DNA from: Chloroflexota bacterium
GTDB lineage: Bacteria; Chloroflexota; Dehalococcoidia; Lucifugimonadales; SAR202-VII-2
Direction of reading: 5' to 3'
Length of the DNA stretch: 64,000 nt
NCBI GenBank assembly: GCA_003228115.1
Contig: QEVV01000007.1
Span: 64,166-128,165, forward strand
The notes under the pieces are model-generated. The model worked only from the letters and a program-made list of their open reading frames with translations. It was not told where the DNA came from and ran no database searches. Every line of letters starts with the position of its first letter. Position 1 is the first letter of the stretch. Both the position numbers and the translations under genes were made by a program. This document shows, in pieces, positions 40,268-49,825 of the stretch.

Positions 40268-41193
40268 GTTCAAGACAAGCCACCATTGAAGTCAACGCTG
40301 TATCCAAATGGTACGGAAGTGTTGTGGCAGTCAACGATGTCTCATTCCAAGTCTATCCTGGGATCACGGGACTCTTGGGACCCAACGGCGCTGGCAAGAC
40401 TACTCTCCTTCACATGATGGCCGGCCTTGCCGGTGTTTCGAAAGGCGAGGTGAAGGTACTGGGCCAAACCCCTCGCAACAACCCAGAGCTATACCGTAGG
40501 GTGGGTGTCCAGTCTGAACATGAGGCCGTCTACAGCTTTCTCACAGGACGCCAGTTTGTAGAGTTGTCGGCTGATCTCCATGGAGTGCCTGACAAGGCTG
40601 ACGCTATCCAACGCGCCATTCAGTCCGTCAACCTCTTGGAGGCCCAGCATCGCCCCATGGGGACCTATTCCCGTGGGATGCGCCAGCGCATGCGTTTAGC
40701 CGCAAGCCTGGTCCATGACCCCGATGTTCTGATCTTGGACGAACCTCTAAATGGCACGGACCCACGTCAGCGAATCGAGTTCAACGACCTTATGAAGCGG
40801 CTGGCGGCGGCGGGAAAGACCATCCTTATTTCTTCCCACATATTGGAAGAAGTGGAGACCCTGGCGGGCTCCATCTTGCTGATGGTTACGGGGAAGCTCG
40901 CTGCTGCTGGCGACTACCGGGCCATTCGGGCAAAGCTGGACGAGCGGCCCTTCAAGGTTCGTATTGTTTCAAGCGACAACCGCGCCTTAGCATCCGGGCT
41001 CATTGGGTTGGCTGCGGTGGAATCCGTGGCCCTGGATATTGATGGGTCGCTGATGGTGCTGAGCCGCAATGTGGCCGTCCTTCAACAATCCATCGCCAAG
41101 TTGGCTCAGGAAAAACAGGTGAGGCTGCTGCGGGTGGACCCATTGGATGAAACCCTGGAAAGCGTCTTCACCTATGTGGTCAACCGCTCATGA
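40264..41193 (+). CDS. ABC transporter ATP-binding protein (second of pair)
   Basis: This 309-residue ATPase is a paralogue of the gene at 38410: Walker A GPNGAGKTT, a signature region YSRGMRQRMRLAASL, Walker B VLILDEPLNGTDPRQ and switch His in SSHIL. The Walker B follow-up is PLNGTDP instead of the usual PT.GLDP. The ATG at 40264 overlaps the permease stop by 4 bp. Confidence 0.92.
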   Translation: MSSRQATIEVNAVSKWYGSVVAVNDVSFQVYPGITGLLGPNGAGKTTLLHMMAGLAGVSKGEVKVLGQTPRNNPELYRRVGVQSEHEAVYSFLTGRQFVELSADLHGVPDKADAIQRAIQSVNLLEAQHRPMGTYSRGMRQRMRLAASLVHDPDVLILDEPLNGTDPRQRIEFNDLMKRLAAAGKTILISSHILEEVETLAGSILLMVTGKLAAAGDYRAIRAKLDERPFKVRIVSSDNRALASGLIGLAAVESVALDIDGSLMVLSRNVAVLQQSIAKLAQEKQVRLLRVDPLDETLESVFTYVVNRS

Positions 41194-41918
41194 AAGCGCT
41201 TATCAAGCTATCTTTACGTCAGATGACAGGCAGGAGACGGCTAGCCGTATTGGCGCTACTGGTCGCACTCCCTATCGTTCTTGCCGTGCTCATGAAGGTC
41301 CTGAACACAAACGATCCCCAGCTGCACGAGGAGGTGGTAAACGGGGTCTTGGGCGGCATGCTCATCAGCGTCATCATGCCCATTGTGGTCATGGCATTGG
41401 CAACGGCGGCCTTCGGGAACGAGTTGGAAGACAGGACCCTCAATGTGCTTGTTCTCAAGCCAATTCCCAGAGTCACCATCGTCCTAGCCAAACTGTCAGG
41501 CTCCATCATAGTGGCGGCGCCGCTCGTGGTAATCGCCGGGATTATCATCACGCTGGTGGGAATCGAGGGAGCCGGGCTCCGGGGTGTCTTAGCGGCAATG
41601 GCGGCTTTGCTGGCCGGTGTCATTGCCTACGCCACGGTGTTCACGTGGGCAGGTCTCATAACCAGCAAGGCTTTGGGCTTCGCCCTAGTTTACGTCGTGC
41701 TCTGGGAAGGGTTGCTCACCTCATTCCTTACCGGGGTTCGATACCTCAGCATCCGCTGGTGGACGTTGGGTATTCTCCACGGTGCTGATTCCAACGCATT
41801 CCCCAACTTCGGCCAGAACAATATTGAACTGGTAGCGGCGATTGTGGGGGTCGCTGTAGTTACAGGCGGCTTCTTCTATTTGACCGTCAGGCGACTTCAG
41901 CGCATGGATGTGCCTTAG
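41190..41918 (+). CDS. ABC-2 type permease
   Basis: This 242-residue membrane protein has about six hydrophobic segments and GNELEDRTLNVLVLKPI, which matches the second-loop pattern of ABC-2 permeases. It starts at an ATG overlapping the second ATPase stop by 4 bp. The two ATPase/permease pairs make one four-gene operon, so the transporter is probably a heterotetramer or two related exporters. The cargo is unknown. Confidence 0.86.
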   Translation: MKALIKLSLRQMTGRRRLAVLALLVALPIVLAVLMKVLNTNDPQLHEEVVNGVLGGMLISVIMPIVVMALATAAFGNELEDRTLNVLVLKPIPRVTIVLAKLSGSIIVAAPLVVIAGIIITLVGIEGAGLRGVLAAMAALLAGVIAYATVFTWAGLITSKALGFALVYVVLWEGLLTSFLTGVRYLSIRWWTLGILHGADSNAFPNFGQNNIELVAAIVGVAVVTGGFFYLTVRRLQRMDVP

Positions 41919-42344
41919 GGCGGCCACCAAGGCAACGGCGTGTGTCTTGCCTAGCTGCTTGTCCGTCTCCATCAGTCGTGGTCAGCGTGATGTCGTGGGT
42001 TCCCCTCGATATCTCACTGTTGTTGATGTCGAGGACAAGCTCTTTCCCGGCTCCAAGGACGCCGTCCCTGTCAGATGCCCATCTCGTTTTCCCTGGCTAA
42101 TCCTTGTCCACCTAGGGTGTCTTCTCACAAAGATGCCTCCGGCTAGGAAGCTCAAATGCTCCCAAACAATGATCAACAGAAGCGACCAGGTACCTCTGGG
42201 GGAAGCGTTGCCCACCGATGCAACATCGGGGATAGCTTGATGTTGGGCGGAAGCAGTACAGGCCTGCCAGTTGGGGGCACAAGGGCGAAGGGCGATACAT
42301 GGTTCAGGGCTGGCGCCGATCGTGGAAATTCAGACTAGAGATGC
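41919..42344. other. Intergenic region between convergent operons, no gene seen
   Basis: This 426-bp region lies between the ends of the plus-strand ABC operon and minus-strand clpX. It contains open frames without family resemblance. I saw no convincing terminator hairpin. Confidence 0.45.
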
Positions 42345-43649
42345 CTAAGCCGACTTCCGCTCAAGCTCCTGATCTAGCTCGCCGTCGGCCTCAGTCAGCA
42401 GCAGGGGCTGTCTCAGGCCACGAACGGCATCGGCGTCGATAACGCAGCGGGTCACGTTGCTCAATGACGGCAACTCGTACATGACGTCCAAAAGGGTCCG
42501 CTCTATGATGCCGCGGAGGCTTCGAGCGCCAGTTTTGCTGGTCATGGCCTCAGCCGCGGCCACCTCAAGCGCCTCAGCAGTGAAGGTCAGATCGATGGAA
42601 TCTAGCTTGAATAGCTGCTGATATTGCTTGATCACAGCGTTCTTGGGCTCGGTGAGGATGCGGACCATAGCGTCCTGGTCAGGAGAGTCCAAGCTAACGA
42701 CAATGGGAATACGACCGATGAATTCAGGGATGAAACCGAACTCGATCAGATCCTGTGAGTTCACCAATCGCAGGAGAGCATCAGTGGTAGGCAGGCCTCC
42801 GCGGTCTATTGCCCGGAATCCTAGAGATCGCTGGGCGTGAGCCGTACGCTGCTCCACCAACTTATCCAGCCCCTCAAAGGCTCCACCAACGATGAACAGA
42901 ATGTTATCGGTGTTCAGTTGAATGAATTCTTGGTGCGGGTGCTTGCGGCCACCCTGCGGGGGGACGTTGGCCACGCAGCCCTCAATGATCTTCAGAAGCC
43001 CCTGCTGAACGCCCTCGCCAGAGACATCCCGGGTTATCGAAGGGTTGGAGCTTCTCCGGGAAATCTTGTCGATCTCATCAACATAGATGATGCCATGCTC
43101 TGCCTTGGCTATGTTGTAGTCAGCGGCTTGAACGAGGCGGAGCAAAATGTTCTCAACGTCCTCGCCGACATATCCCGCCTCGGTAAGGGAGGTAGCATCT
43201 GCAATGGCGAACGGAACATCCAGAATGCGGGCTAGGGTCTGTGCCAGAAGCGTCTTGCCGCTCCCTGTGGGACCCAGGAGCATGATGTTCGTCTTCTGTA
43301 GCTCTACCTCGCCATCTACAGCTTCGGCGGCAGCCATGATGCGCTTGTAGTGGTTGTAGACGGCGACGCTGAGGGTCTTCTTAGCCTGGTCTTGCCCTAC
43401 CACATATTGACCCAACCGGTCGTAGATTTCATGTGGGGTCAGCCGCTCAAGCGGGGCTTCATCATCATCAAGAGGGAGTTCAGCGCCTCCCTCAGTTGCT
43501 TCGTCTTCCAATATCTGCTGACAAAGAGCAATGCACTCATCGCAGATGAAGACTCTACCGGGCCCTGCTATGAGACGCTGAACCTGACTCTGGACCTTGC
43601 CACAAAAGGAGCAGGTATATTCAGCTTCAGGAATGCGAGGGTTGGACAT
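42345..43649 (-). CDS. clpX: ATP-dependent Clp protease ATPase subunit ClpX
   Basis: This 434-residue ClpX has the N-terminal zinc finger (Cys 13, 16, 36, 39), Walker [12 protein letters not shown], Walker [11 protein letters not shown], the [19 protein letters not shown] segment, and [12 protein letters not shown] (sensor region). It unfolds tagged proteins and feeds them to ClpP. It is the third gene of tig-clpP-clpX, 171 bp after clpP, so it may also have its own promoter. The C-terminus is slightly extended and acidic. Confidence 0.97.
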   Translation of the reverse strand: MSNPRIPEAEYTCSFCGKVQSQVQRLIAGPGRVFICDECIALCQQILEDEATEGGAELPLDDDEAPLERLTPHEIYDRLGQYVVGQDQAKKTLSVAVYNHYKRIMAAAEAVDGEVELQKTNIMLLGPTGSGKTLLAQTLARILDVPFAIADATSLTEAGYVGEDVENILLRLVQAADYNIAKAEHGIIYVDEIDKISRRSSNPSITRDVSGEGVQQGLLKIIEGCVANVPPQGGRKHPHQEFIQLNTDNILFIVGGAFEGLDKLVEQRTAHAQRSLGFRAIDRGGLPTTDALLRLVNSQDLIEFGFIPEFIGRIPIVVSLDSPDQDAMVRILTEPKNAVIKQYQQLFKLDSIDLTFTAEALEVAAAEAMTSKTGARSLRGIIERTLLDVMYELPSLSNVTRCVIDADAVRGLRQPLLLTEADGELDQELERKSA

Positions 43650-43820
43650 CCCTACCCCTCCTATCCGCTGAGTTCGGACATATGGTTATCTTTGGAAGCG
43701 AGACAGAAACCCAAACCATGCCGGAAAACATCTTTCGTCAGCCGCGCTGTGCCCTCAACCCGTTGGACGGGGCTGGGCCCTACCGGATCTACTTGCCGGA
43801 ATGGCCAAGCGAAGTTCGCC

Positions 43821-44438
43821 CTAGCTAGCGCTTTCGGAAAGGTCTCCACGAGTCAGCACTTCATCCACGATGCCGTATTCCATAGCTTGATCGGCGGTCA
43901 GGTAGTAGTCGCGATCTGTGTCGCGGGCTACCTTATCGTAAGCCTGCCCTGTGTGGCCTGAGATGATTGTGCGGATCTTGTCCTGCATGCGAAGGATCTC
44001 GCGTGCGGCGATTTCAATGTCAGTGGCCTGGCCCTGGGCCCCGCCCATGGGTTGGTGCATGTGAACCGTTGCGTTGGGAAGGGCGAACCGCTTCTTGGGA
44101 GCTCCGGCGCACAGGAGTACGGTCCCCATACTGGCAGCAAGGCCCACGCAAATCGTGGAAACGTCAGGCCGGATGAGTTGCATGGTGTCATAGATTGCCA
44201 GCCCTGCGCTTATGACGCCGCCAGGAGAATGTATGTACAGACTGATGTCCTTGTCCGGCTCTTCGCGGTCCAGGTACAAAAGCTGGGCAACGATCAGGTT
44301 GGCGATCTGATCGTTGATGGGCGTGCCCAAGAATACGATGCGCTCTTTCAAAAGGAGCGAGTAGATGTCAAAGGCCCGTTCACCTCGGGCTCCCGACTCG
44401 ATGACCATGGGAATGATGTTTTCGGGACGACTTATCAT
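43821..44438 (-). CDS. clpP: ATP-dependent Clp protease proteolytic subunit ClpP
   Basis: This 205-residue serine protease has Ser103 in GLAASMG, His128 in VHMHQP and Asp177 in DTDRDYYL, the Clp triad. The [13 protein letters not shown] oxyanion-hole segment is intact. It forms a tetradecamer with ClpX. It starts 35 bp after the tig stop, so it is co-transcribed with tig. Confidence 0.97.
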   Translation of the reverse strand: MISRPENIIPMVIESGARGERAFDIYSLLLKERIVFLGTPINDQIANLIVAQLLYLDREEPDKDISLYIHSPGGVISAGLAIYDTMQLIRPDVSTICVGLAASMGTVLLCAGAPKKRFALPNATVHMHQPMGGAQGQATDIEIAAREILRMQDKIRTIISGHTGQAYDKVARDTDRDYYLTADQAMEYGIVDEVLTRGDLSESAS

Positions 44439-44473
44439 GAACTGCTTGCTCCTCTAAAATTGAAACCTTTCGT

Positions 44474-45844
44474 TTAGCTGCTCGCTTCTGCTTCTTGCTC
44501 TGATTCCTGGGGCTCTTCCGCCGCAGCGGGGGCCTCTAGGGATGGAGCCTCATCTGCTTCGGCCTCCAACTCAGGCGCCTCTCCCTTTGCTATGAGCACC
44601 AATCGCTCGAGCACCCTCCGCGTCCACAATGAGCGCTCCAGTGATTCCCTGCCCCGAGGCGAATCAAAAACCGGCCGAAGGGATTCGCCTTGCTCACCAG
44701 AGACAAGCTGCTCTAGCTCTTGTTCAACATCCTCAGGGGACACCCGAATCGTCTCTTTGTCCGCAAGGTGCTCCATGACCGTGGAGCGCTTCAGGCGCAT
44801 CAGGGCGTCGTCCTTGAGGTCATCCCGAAGCTCTTCCGGGGTCTTGCCAATGGCGCTCAGATACTCTTCCATGTTGGCGCCACGGCGCTGGATGTTCTCT
44901 TGATACTCCTCCACCAGATGGTCAAGCTGATGCCCGACCATGATGGGAGCAACTTCCACTTCCACCACTTCCAACAACGACCCCATTACCTTGTCTTGAT
45001 AACGGCTGTCAGCCATACGCTGAGCCTGGACCTCAATGTCGCCCCTGACGTGCTGAAGCAAGGCTTCCATAGAGTCATGGCCCTCACCCTTGGCGAACTC
45101 ATCGTCAAGTTCGGGAAGTTCCTTGGCCTTGATCTCACTAACCGTCACTTCGAAGCGGACATCCTTTCCGGCGACGCTCGTGTCCTGATATTCCTCAGGC
45201 AAGGAGATCGTGAACTCTTTCTCTTCGGCTGGCCCAACGCCAAGCACCGCCTCAGCGAAACCCGGGACGGGGGCAGTGTTTCCCTCTTGGAGGATGTAGT
45301 TCACATCGTGCTGGTCACCCGCCAACTCGTCCTCAACATAGGCGTGGAAGTTCAGGGTGACCATGTCTCCGTACTTGGAAGGACGCTCCACCGGCGACCA
45401 GGGAGTGGAGTCGGCGCGCATTTGCTCCACGACTCTGTCAATCTGCTCGTCTTCGACCTCAACAGGGTCTTGCTCGACGCGAAGCGTGCGGTAGTCACCC
45501 AAATCCACTTTGGGTACGAGGGGGACGATAGCTTTGATAATCACCGGGTCATGGTCAACAACCTCGACTTGGGGCATATCCCCTACGTCGAGGCCTTCTT
45601 CCTCGACAGCCTCCCCAGTTACCTCGGGAATCATGTCATCAAGGGCTTCGTGAAGAAGCGCCTCCCGCCCCATGAATTGCTCCACGATGCGGCGCGGCGC
45701 TTTGCCCTTACGAAAGCCTGGAACATCAAGGCGTGGGACTAGTTTGCGGTAAGCCCTATCTAAGTGCTTCTCCACCTCTTGGGCATCAAGCTCAATGGTG
45801 AGAGTGGTTTGGCGGTCGACGGTGCCTTCCTGGGTAACCTTCAC
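44474..45844 (-). CDS. tig: Trigger factor (ribosome-associated chaperone and prolyl isomerase)
   Basis: This 456-residue trigger factor has the ribosome-binding N-domain with the GFRKGKAP signature near residues 43-50, a central FKBP-type isomerase domain (GDMVTLNFHAYVEDELAG to the end of about residue 245), and a C-terminal chaperone domain. The last 30 residues are very acidic and Ala/Glu-rich (EEPQESEQEAEASS). It meets nascent chains at the ribosome. The GTG start has GGAGG about 7 bases upstream. Confidence 0.95.
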   Translation of the reverse strand: MKVTQEGTVDRQTTLTIELDAQEVEKHLDRAYRKLVPRLDVPGFRKGKAPRRIVEQFMGREALLHEALDDMIPEVTGEAVEEEGLDVGDMPQVEVVDHDPVIIKAIVPLVPKVDLGDYRTLRVEQDPVEVEDEQIDRVVEQMRADSTPWSPVERPSKYGDMVTLNFHAYVEDELAGDQHDVNYILQEGNTAPVPGFAEAVLGVGPAEEKEFTISLPEEYQDTSVAGKDVRFEVTVSEIKAKELPELDDEFAKGEGHDSMEALLQHVRGDIEVQAQRMADSRYQDKVMGSLLEVVEVEVAPIMVGHQLDHLVEEYQENIQRRGANMEEYLSAIGKTPEELRDDLKDDALMRLKRSTVMEHLADKETIRVSPEDVEQELEQLVSGEQGESLRPVFDSPRGRESLERSLWTRRVLERLVLIAKGEAPELEAEADEAPSLEAPAAAEEPQESEQEAEASS

Positions 45845-45871
45845 GTGGCGTCCTCCGGGGGGTTCAAAATC

Positions 45872-45899
45872 ATTGTAGCATGCTTAAAAACGTTGTGAA
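45872..45899 (-). promoter_or_regulatory. Promoter of the tig-clpP-clpX operon
   Basis: On the minus strand TTCACA (5 of 6 to TTGACA), a 16-base spacer, and TACAAT preceded by TGC, an extended -10. Transcription would start about 22 bases before the tig GTG. Confidence 0.6.
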
Positions 45900-45942
45900 A
45901 ACTTTCGCTAGTCATTGTGGAGCAACTAGCGCGGGCCCCACC

Positions 45943-45968
45943 AGATTGCTTCGCTCCACTCGCAACGA
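45943..45968. repeat. Possible dispersed intergenic repeat
   Basis: AGATTGCTTCGCTCCACTCG, continuing CAACGA, has the look of the short imperfect palindromes spread through many bacterial intergenic regions. Only one copy is visible here. Confidence 0.3.
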
Positions 45969-46045
45969 CGAGAAGGGTCGAACTGGGACTCGCAATGCCG
46001 ACTTGCGGACGCCTTGCGCCAGTCCCGGCCCTCCAATGCAATGGG

Positions 46046-47833
46046 TTACTCAACTACGCGCAGCTTCAACTCTCGCAATTGTTGATCGTCCACTGGGGAA
46101 GGGGCGCCGAACAATGGGTCCACGCCGCTCTGGGTCTTCGGGAAAGCAATGACATCCCTGATCGACTCGGCTCCAGACAGCAGGATGATGAGGCGGTCGA
46201 TGCCGGGAGCAATTCCACCATGGGGAGGAGCACCGTACTCGAAGGCCTCCAACAAGTGGCCGAAGCGCTCTTGAATCTGTTCGCTGGAGTGGCCCAGCAG
46301 TTCGAAGATGCGCTCCTGCAGCTGCCGGTTATGAATTCTAATACTGCCGCTGGCCAACTCGTAACCATTGCAGACCATATCGTAGGCGTGACTGCGCACA
46401 CTGCCGGGATCGCTTTCCAACAGACCAATGTCCTCTGCATGGGGTGCAGTAAAGGGATGGTGGGCGGAGTCCCAGCGTCCGTCCTCCTCACTCCACTCAA
46501 AAAGAGGGAACTCCTCGACGAAGGCGAAGGCCAACAGGTCTGGGTCCGTAAGTCCCAGGCGCTCCCCCAACTCGTTCCGCAGTTGGCCAATGGCGGTGTT
46601 GACCACCTTGGGGGGCCCCCCTACCAGGAAAAGCAGGTCTCCACGGCCAGCTTCAAGGCGTTTCGCCATCGCCACTATCTCGGAGGGCTGGAAGATGTGG
46701 GCTACAGGCCCTTTGAAATCTTCCGTCGTAAGCGAGTCGAGGTCGCCCTCGCCCGTAAGAGCAAAGGTCACGAGGCCCTTTGCACCACGCATTTTTACGA
46801 ATTCAGTGAGTTCGTCTGTCTCGCGTCGGGACCAGATTGCAGCTCCTTGGGCCGCAATACCCTTCACCACACCCCCAGCCCCTATGATGCCCTTGAAGAC
46901 TTCAAAGCTGGTGGCCACAGCGATGTCCGAGAGGTCCCTAACCTCCATCCCGAATCGAAGGTCGGGCTTGTCCGAGGCGTACCGGTCCAACACGTCCTTG
47001 TAGGAGAGCCGCGGCCAGGGCTTGATCATGCGCTTGTTCGGCGTCAGCGTCTCGACCATCTCTGTGTAAAGCTCTTCAAGAAGATCGAGAATGTCCTTGG
47101 ATTCAACAAAGCTCATCTCCAGGTCCAATTGAGTGAACTCTGGCTGGCGGTCGGCTCTGGGGTCTTCATCTCTGAAGCAGCGTGCGATTTGGAAGTACTT
47201 CTCCACGCCGGCAACCATCAGCAGTTGCTTGAGCTGCTGGGGTGACTGGGGCAATGCATAGAAGTTGCCGGGGTACAGACGGCTTGGAACCAGGTAATCC
47301 CTCGCTCCCTCAGGCGTGCTCTTTATCAGAATGGGCGTCTCAACCTCAAGGAAATCACGATCACTGAGGAAGTCGCGGATGAACTTCACGACCTTGTGCC
47401 GCAGGATTAAAATCTCCCGCATCTTGGGCCTTCGCAGGTCCAGGTAGCGGTAGCGCATACGCAGCAGTTCATCGATCTCAACATCGCTGCCTATTTCAAA
47501 GGGAGGCGTGTGAGCGGGGTTCAGAACTTCCACCGTACGAACATTTACCTCGACGCCACCGGTCGGAAGCTGTGAATTTTCTGTTCCTGCGGGGCGAACA
47601 GCGACCTCTCCAGTCACCTGAACGACCCATTCGTTCCGAAATGCTGATGCCACCTCGACAGCCGCTGGAGCCACCTCGGGGTGAAAGACCACCTGGATGA
47701 GACCCTCTCTGTCACGCAGATCGATGAAAAGCACACCGCCGTGGTCTCGCCGGCGGTGCACCCAGCCAGCCAATGTGACGGTTCGGCCTACGTCGTCTAG
47801 TCTCAGCTCTCCACAACTCGCGGTCTTTAGCAC
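46046..47833 (-). CDS. aspS: Aspartyl-tRNA synthetase
   Basis: This 595-residue class II synthetase has the anticodon-binding OB fold (VTLAGWVHRRRDHGGVLFIDL), motif 1, motif 2 FRDEDPRADRQPEFTQLD, the bacterial GAD insertion domain, and motif 3 GGIAPGIDRLIILL. It charges tRNA-Asp, or tRNA-Asn too if it is non-discriminating, which cannot be told here. The GTG at 47833 with AGGAGG just upstream is preferred over the 75-residue extension from 48058, which is non-coding leader. Confidence 0.96.
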   Translation of the reverse strand: MLKTASCGELRLDDVGRTVTLAGWVHRRRDHGGVLFIDLRDREGLIQVVFHPEVAPAAVEVASAFRNEWVVQVTGEVAVRPAGTENSQLPTGGVEVNVRTVEVLNPAHTPPFEIGSDVEIDELLRMRYRYLDLRRPKMREILILRHKVVKFIRDFLSDRDFLEVETPILIKSTPEGARDYLVPSRLYPGNFYALPQSPQQLKQLLMVAGVEKYFQIARCFRDEDPRADRQPEFTQLDLEMSFVESKDILDLLEELYTEMVETLTPNKRMIKPWPRLSYKDVLDRYASDKPDLRFGMEVRDLSDIAVATSFEVFKGIIGAGGVVKGIAAQGAAIWSRRETDELTEFVKMRGAKGLVTFALTGEGDLDSLTTEDFKGPVAHIFQPSEIVAMAKRLEAGRGDLLFLVGGPPKVVNTAIGQLRNELGERLGLTDPDLLAFAFVEEFPLFEWSEEDGRWDSAHHPFTAPHAEDIGLLESDPGSVRSHAYDMVCNGYELASGSIRIHNRQLQERIFELLGHSSEQIQERFGHLLEAFEYGAPPHGGIAPGIDRLIILLSGAESIRDVIAFPKTQSGVDPLFGAPSPVDDQQLRELKLRVVE

Positions 47834-47948
47834 GCGTCCTCCTGGGAACCACTCGCCAATGTCAGCCTGAGCTTTGCGAAGGATCTTGTTTCGCAGGCAG
47901 GCGACGTTAGCGGTCAGATCGTCGGTAAAGTACCCCCAGACACAAAAG

Positions 47949-47977
47949 CGCCCCCTTCTCAGATGGTTCGGGGGGCG
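47949..47977 (-). promoter_or_regulatory. GC-rich hairpin in the aspS leader
   Basis: On the minus strand CGCCCCC pairs with GGGGGCG across a 15-base loop, followed by CTTTTGTG. It lies within the roughly 170-base aspS leader, so it might attenuate transcription. No T-box sequence is present. Confidence 0.35.
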
Positions 47978-48008
47978 AAACTCATATCCGGCAAGTTCAT
48001 CAAGCTTG

Positions 48009-48037
48009 ATTATAGGGGAGGCTAGAGGCGGATTCAA
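48009..48037 (-). promoter_or_regulatory. Promoter of aspS
   Basis: TTGAAT (minus strand, 48032-48037), exactly 17 bases, and a perfect TATAAT (48009-48014). Transcription would start near 48002, about 170 bases before the GTG start. Confidence 0.68.
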
Positions 48038-48094
48038 CGAAGAGTAGGAACGATACAACTCACTAGGTCCCCTGCAAAGGGAAAGGGCAGCAAA

Positions 48095-48364
48095 TTATTT
48101 GCCTGACTTGGACTCCAGCCCTTGGCTCTGGCTTCCCTCAGCCAATAGAGCGTCTGCGCAGAAGTCCAAGTCACCAGGCCATTCGATGTATCGGCCGTCT
48201 TCAGAGACGGTCACCGCCTTGAAGAGAGTGGGGTCAGCCAATTGGGCAAATACTCCGCCTTGACGTATGAGGTCAGTGAAGTCCACTGAGACCTCGTTGC
48301 CATTATCAAACGTCAACGAGAGGACTCCCTTGTCGTGGGGTGTCGCCTTAGTGATCTTGTTCAA
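48095..48364 (-). CDS. DUF2442-family small protein (putative antitoxin)
   Basis: This 89-residue protein has the DUF2442 pattern: VLSLTFDNGNEVSVDFTDLI, then LFKAVTVSEDGRYIEWPG and DLDFCADALL. DUF2442 proteins are often next to DUF4160 proteins. Here the DUF4160 gene lies just upstream and overlaps by 4 bp (ATGA), so the two are coupled. The pair is thought by some to act as a toxin-antitoxin module, but I know of no firm function. The stop is 37 bp before the aspS leader region. Confidence 0.75.
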   Translation of the reverse strand: MNKITKATPHDKGVLSLTFDNGNEVSVDFTDLIRQGGVFAQLADPTLFKAVTVSEDGRYIEWPGDLDFCADALLAEGSQSQGLESKSGK

Positions 48365-48636
48365 TACACTACTCCCTTATTCAAGAGGCTCCACTCCGAC
48401 GGGAGCCTCGGCATTTCGACAGCGTTCCCAGTTGTTAGAAGCTCAAGCTGATGAAGCGCTGTCCACTCAAGAACCATTGAACGAACCCTATTGGGCGCCT
48501 GCCCATCAAGCACAACGATAGGTGATATCCCAACCAACAATTCATACTCTGCGTACACAGCATGAAAATGCGACGGCTGATGGTCGTTAAAGAACATGCG
48601 GATAAGAATCCCATAGAATTGAGAGATAACAGGCAT
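48361..48636 (-). CDS. DUF4160-family small protein (putative toxin)
   Basis: This 91-residue protein starts MPVISQFYGILIRMFFNDHQ, then PSHFHAVYAEYE. The DH.P.HFH motif is the hallmark of DUF4160. The ATG at 48636 has TTGGAGT upstream; a longer frame to 48699 has no support. It is coupled to the DUF2442 gene by an ATGA overlap. A second DUF4160-like sequence is found near 57968. Confidence 0.75.
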   Translation of the reverse strand: MPVISQFYGILIRMFFNDHQPSHFHAVYAEYELLVGISPIVVLDGQAPNRVRSMVLEWTALHQLELLTTGNAVEMPRLPSEWSLLNKGVVY

Positions 48637-48819
48637 GCTAGAACTCCAACGGTTCGAACCCGTTCCTCGATAATGAGCTTCACCGTCGACGCGAGTCAAG
48701 GTAAGTGGGGCTTGCTGCTACCTGCCCCTTCCTGACGAATGCTAGAATGGCTGGGAGCTACCCAGGAGGACAACCCCTTGACCACCCCTCGAGCCGACCG
48801 CATGCCCAAAGAGGCGGCA

Positions 48820-49755
48820 ATGTACCCGTCTCCCCAGAATCATCCCGCTTACCTTTGGTGGCAGGGGCGTCAGGTGGCTTGGGACGAGGCAACGGTCCAT
48901 GTGACCTCGCTTGGGTGGACCGGCATATCGGCGGTATTCGAAGGCATCAGGGCCTACTGGAACGCCGAGCAACAAAGGCTCCATGTCTTCGCCATTGACG
49001 CCCACTTGAAACGTCTTGCTCAGTCCATGAAGTTGGTCCGCATGACCTCGCCCTACTCCAGCGACGAGATAAAGCAGGCGGCAATAAAGCTCCTCCGCGA
49101 CAATGAACTCCAAGAAGACTCCTATATCTTCCCACTTGCCTACTTCCCCTCGGGCATTCCCGGATACCTTGCGGTGTACGAACAACCCGGCGAGGTGATG
49201 ATGACGACCCGTCCCCGGGAATCCAGCATGCTCACCGGCCGAGCGCTGCATTGCAACATCAGCTCATGGCGGCGAATCTCCGACAACACCATGCCCCCTC
49301 GGGCCAAGATGACGACCAACTACCAAAACTCGCGCTTCGTCTCCACGGAAGCCTCCATCAATGGTTACGACACCGCCATCATCCTCAATGATCAAGGCAA
49401 GGTAGCTGAGTCTCCCTATGCGTGTGTCTTCATCGTGCGCGATGGAGTGGCATATACCCCTCCCGTGACAGCCGGGGTGCTGGAAAGCATCACCCGAGAT
49501 ATCGTCATGCAGATCCTTCAAGAGGAGTTGGGTGTTCCCTGCCGGGAGAGGGACGTGGATCGCACGGAGATGTACATAGCCGATGAGGCTTTCCTCTGCG
49601 GCACCTTCGCTGAAATTACGCCCATAGCTTCGGTGGACCGTTACACCCTTGGAAGCGGTTCCGCAGGCCCAATCACCAGTCGCCTAGAACAACTTTTCCA
49701 CGATGTCGTTCGGGGCAGGGACGATCGATATTCCGAGTTGCGAACCATCGTGTGA
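48820..49755 (+). CDS. Branched-chain amino acid aminotransferase-like (class IV PLP enzyme)
   Basis: This 311-residue class IV aminotransferase has LHCNISSWRRISDN, the PLP lysine in RAKMTTNYQNS, GYDTAIILNDQGKVAESP, and TPPVTAGVLESITRD. In most IlvE enzymes the sequence after the lysine region reads EGSGENLF; here it reads ESPYACVF, so that loop differs. It could act on branched-chain amino acids or a related substrate. The ATG at 48820 has AGAGG 8 bases upstream; ATG at 48802 is the alternative. Confidence 0.85.
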   Translation: MYPSPQNHPAYLWWQGRQVAWDEATVHVTSLGWTGISAVFEGIRAYWNAEQQRLHVFAIDAHLKRLAQSMKLVRMTSPYSSDEIKQAAIKLLRDNELQEDSYIFPLAYFPSGIPGYLAVYEQPGEVMMTTRPRESSMLTGRALHCNISSWRRISDNTMPPRAKMTTNYQNSRFVSTEASINGYDTAIILNDQGKVAESPYACVFIVRDGVAYTPPVTAGVLESITRDIVMQILQEELGVPCRERDVDRTEMYIADEAFLCGTFAEITPIASVDRYTLGSGSAGPITSRLEQLFHDVVRGRDDRYSELRTIV

Positions 49756-49825
49756 TCTGTACCAGCCCACCCACCAAAGAACGCCACCAGGGCTCCCCCT
49801 CTTGAACTTCGATCCACTTTCAACC

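Noticed and set aside
47834-48002. A T-box riboswitch in the aspS leader (GAGTGGTTCCC before the ribosome site).
   Set aside because: The core should read TGGNACC with N matching the tRNA discriminator. Here it reads TGGTTCC, and no specifier stem with the other T-box motifs is visible.
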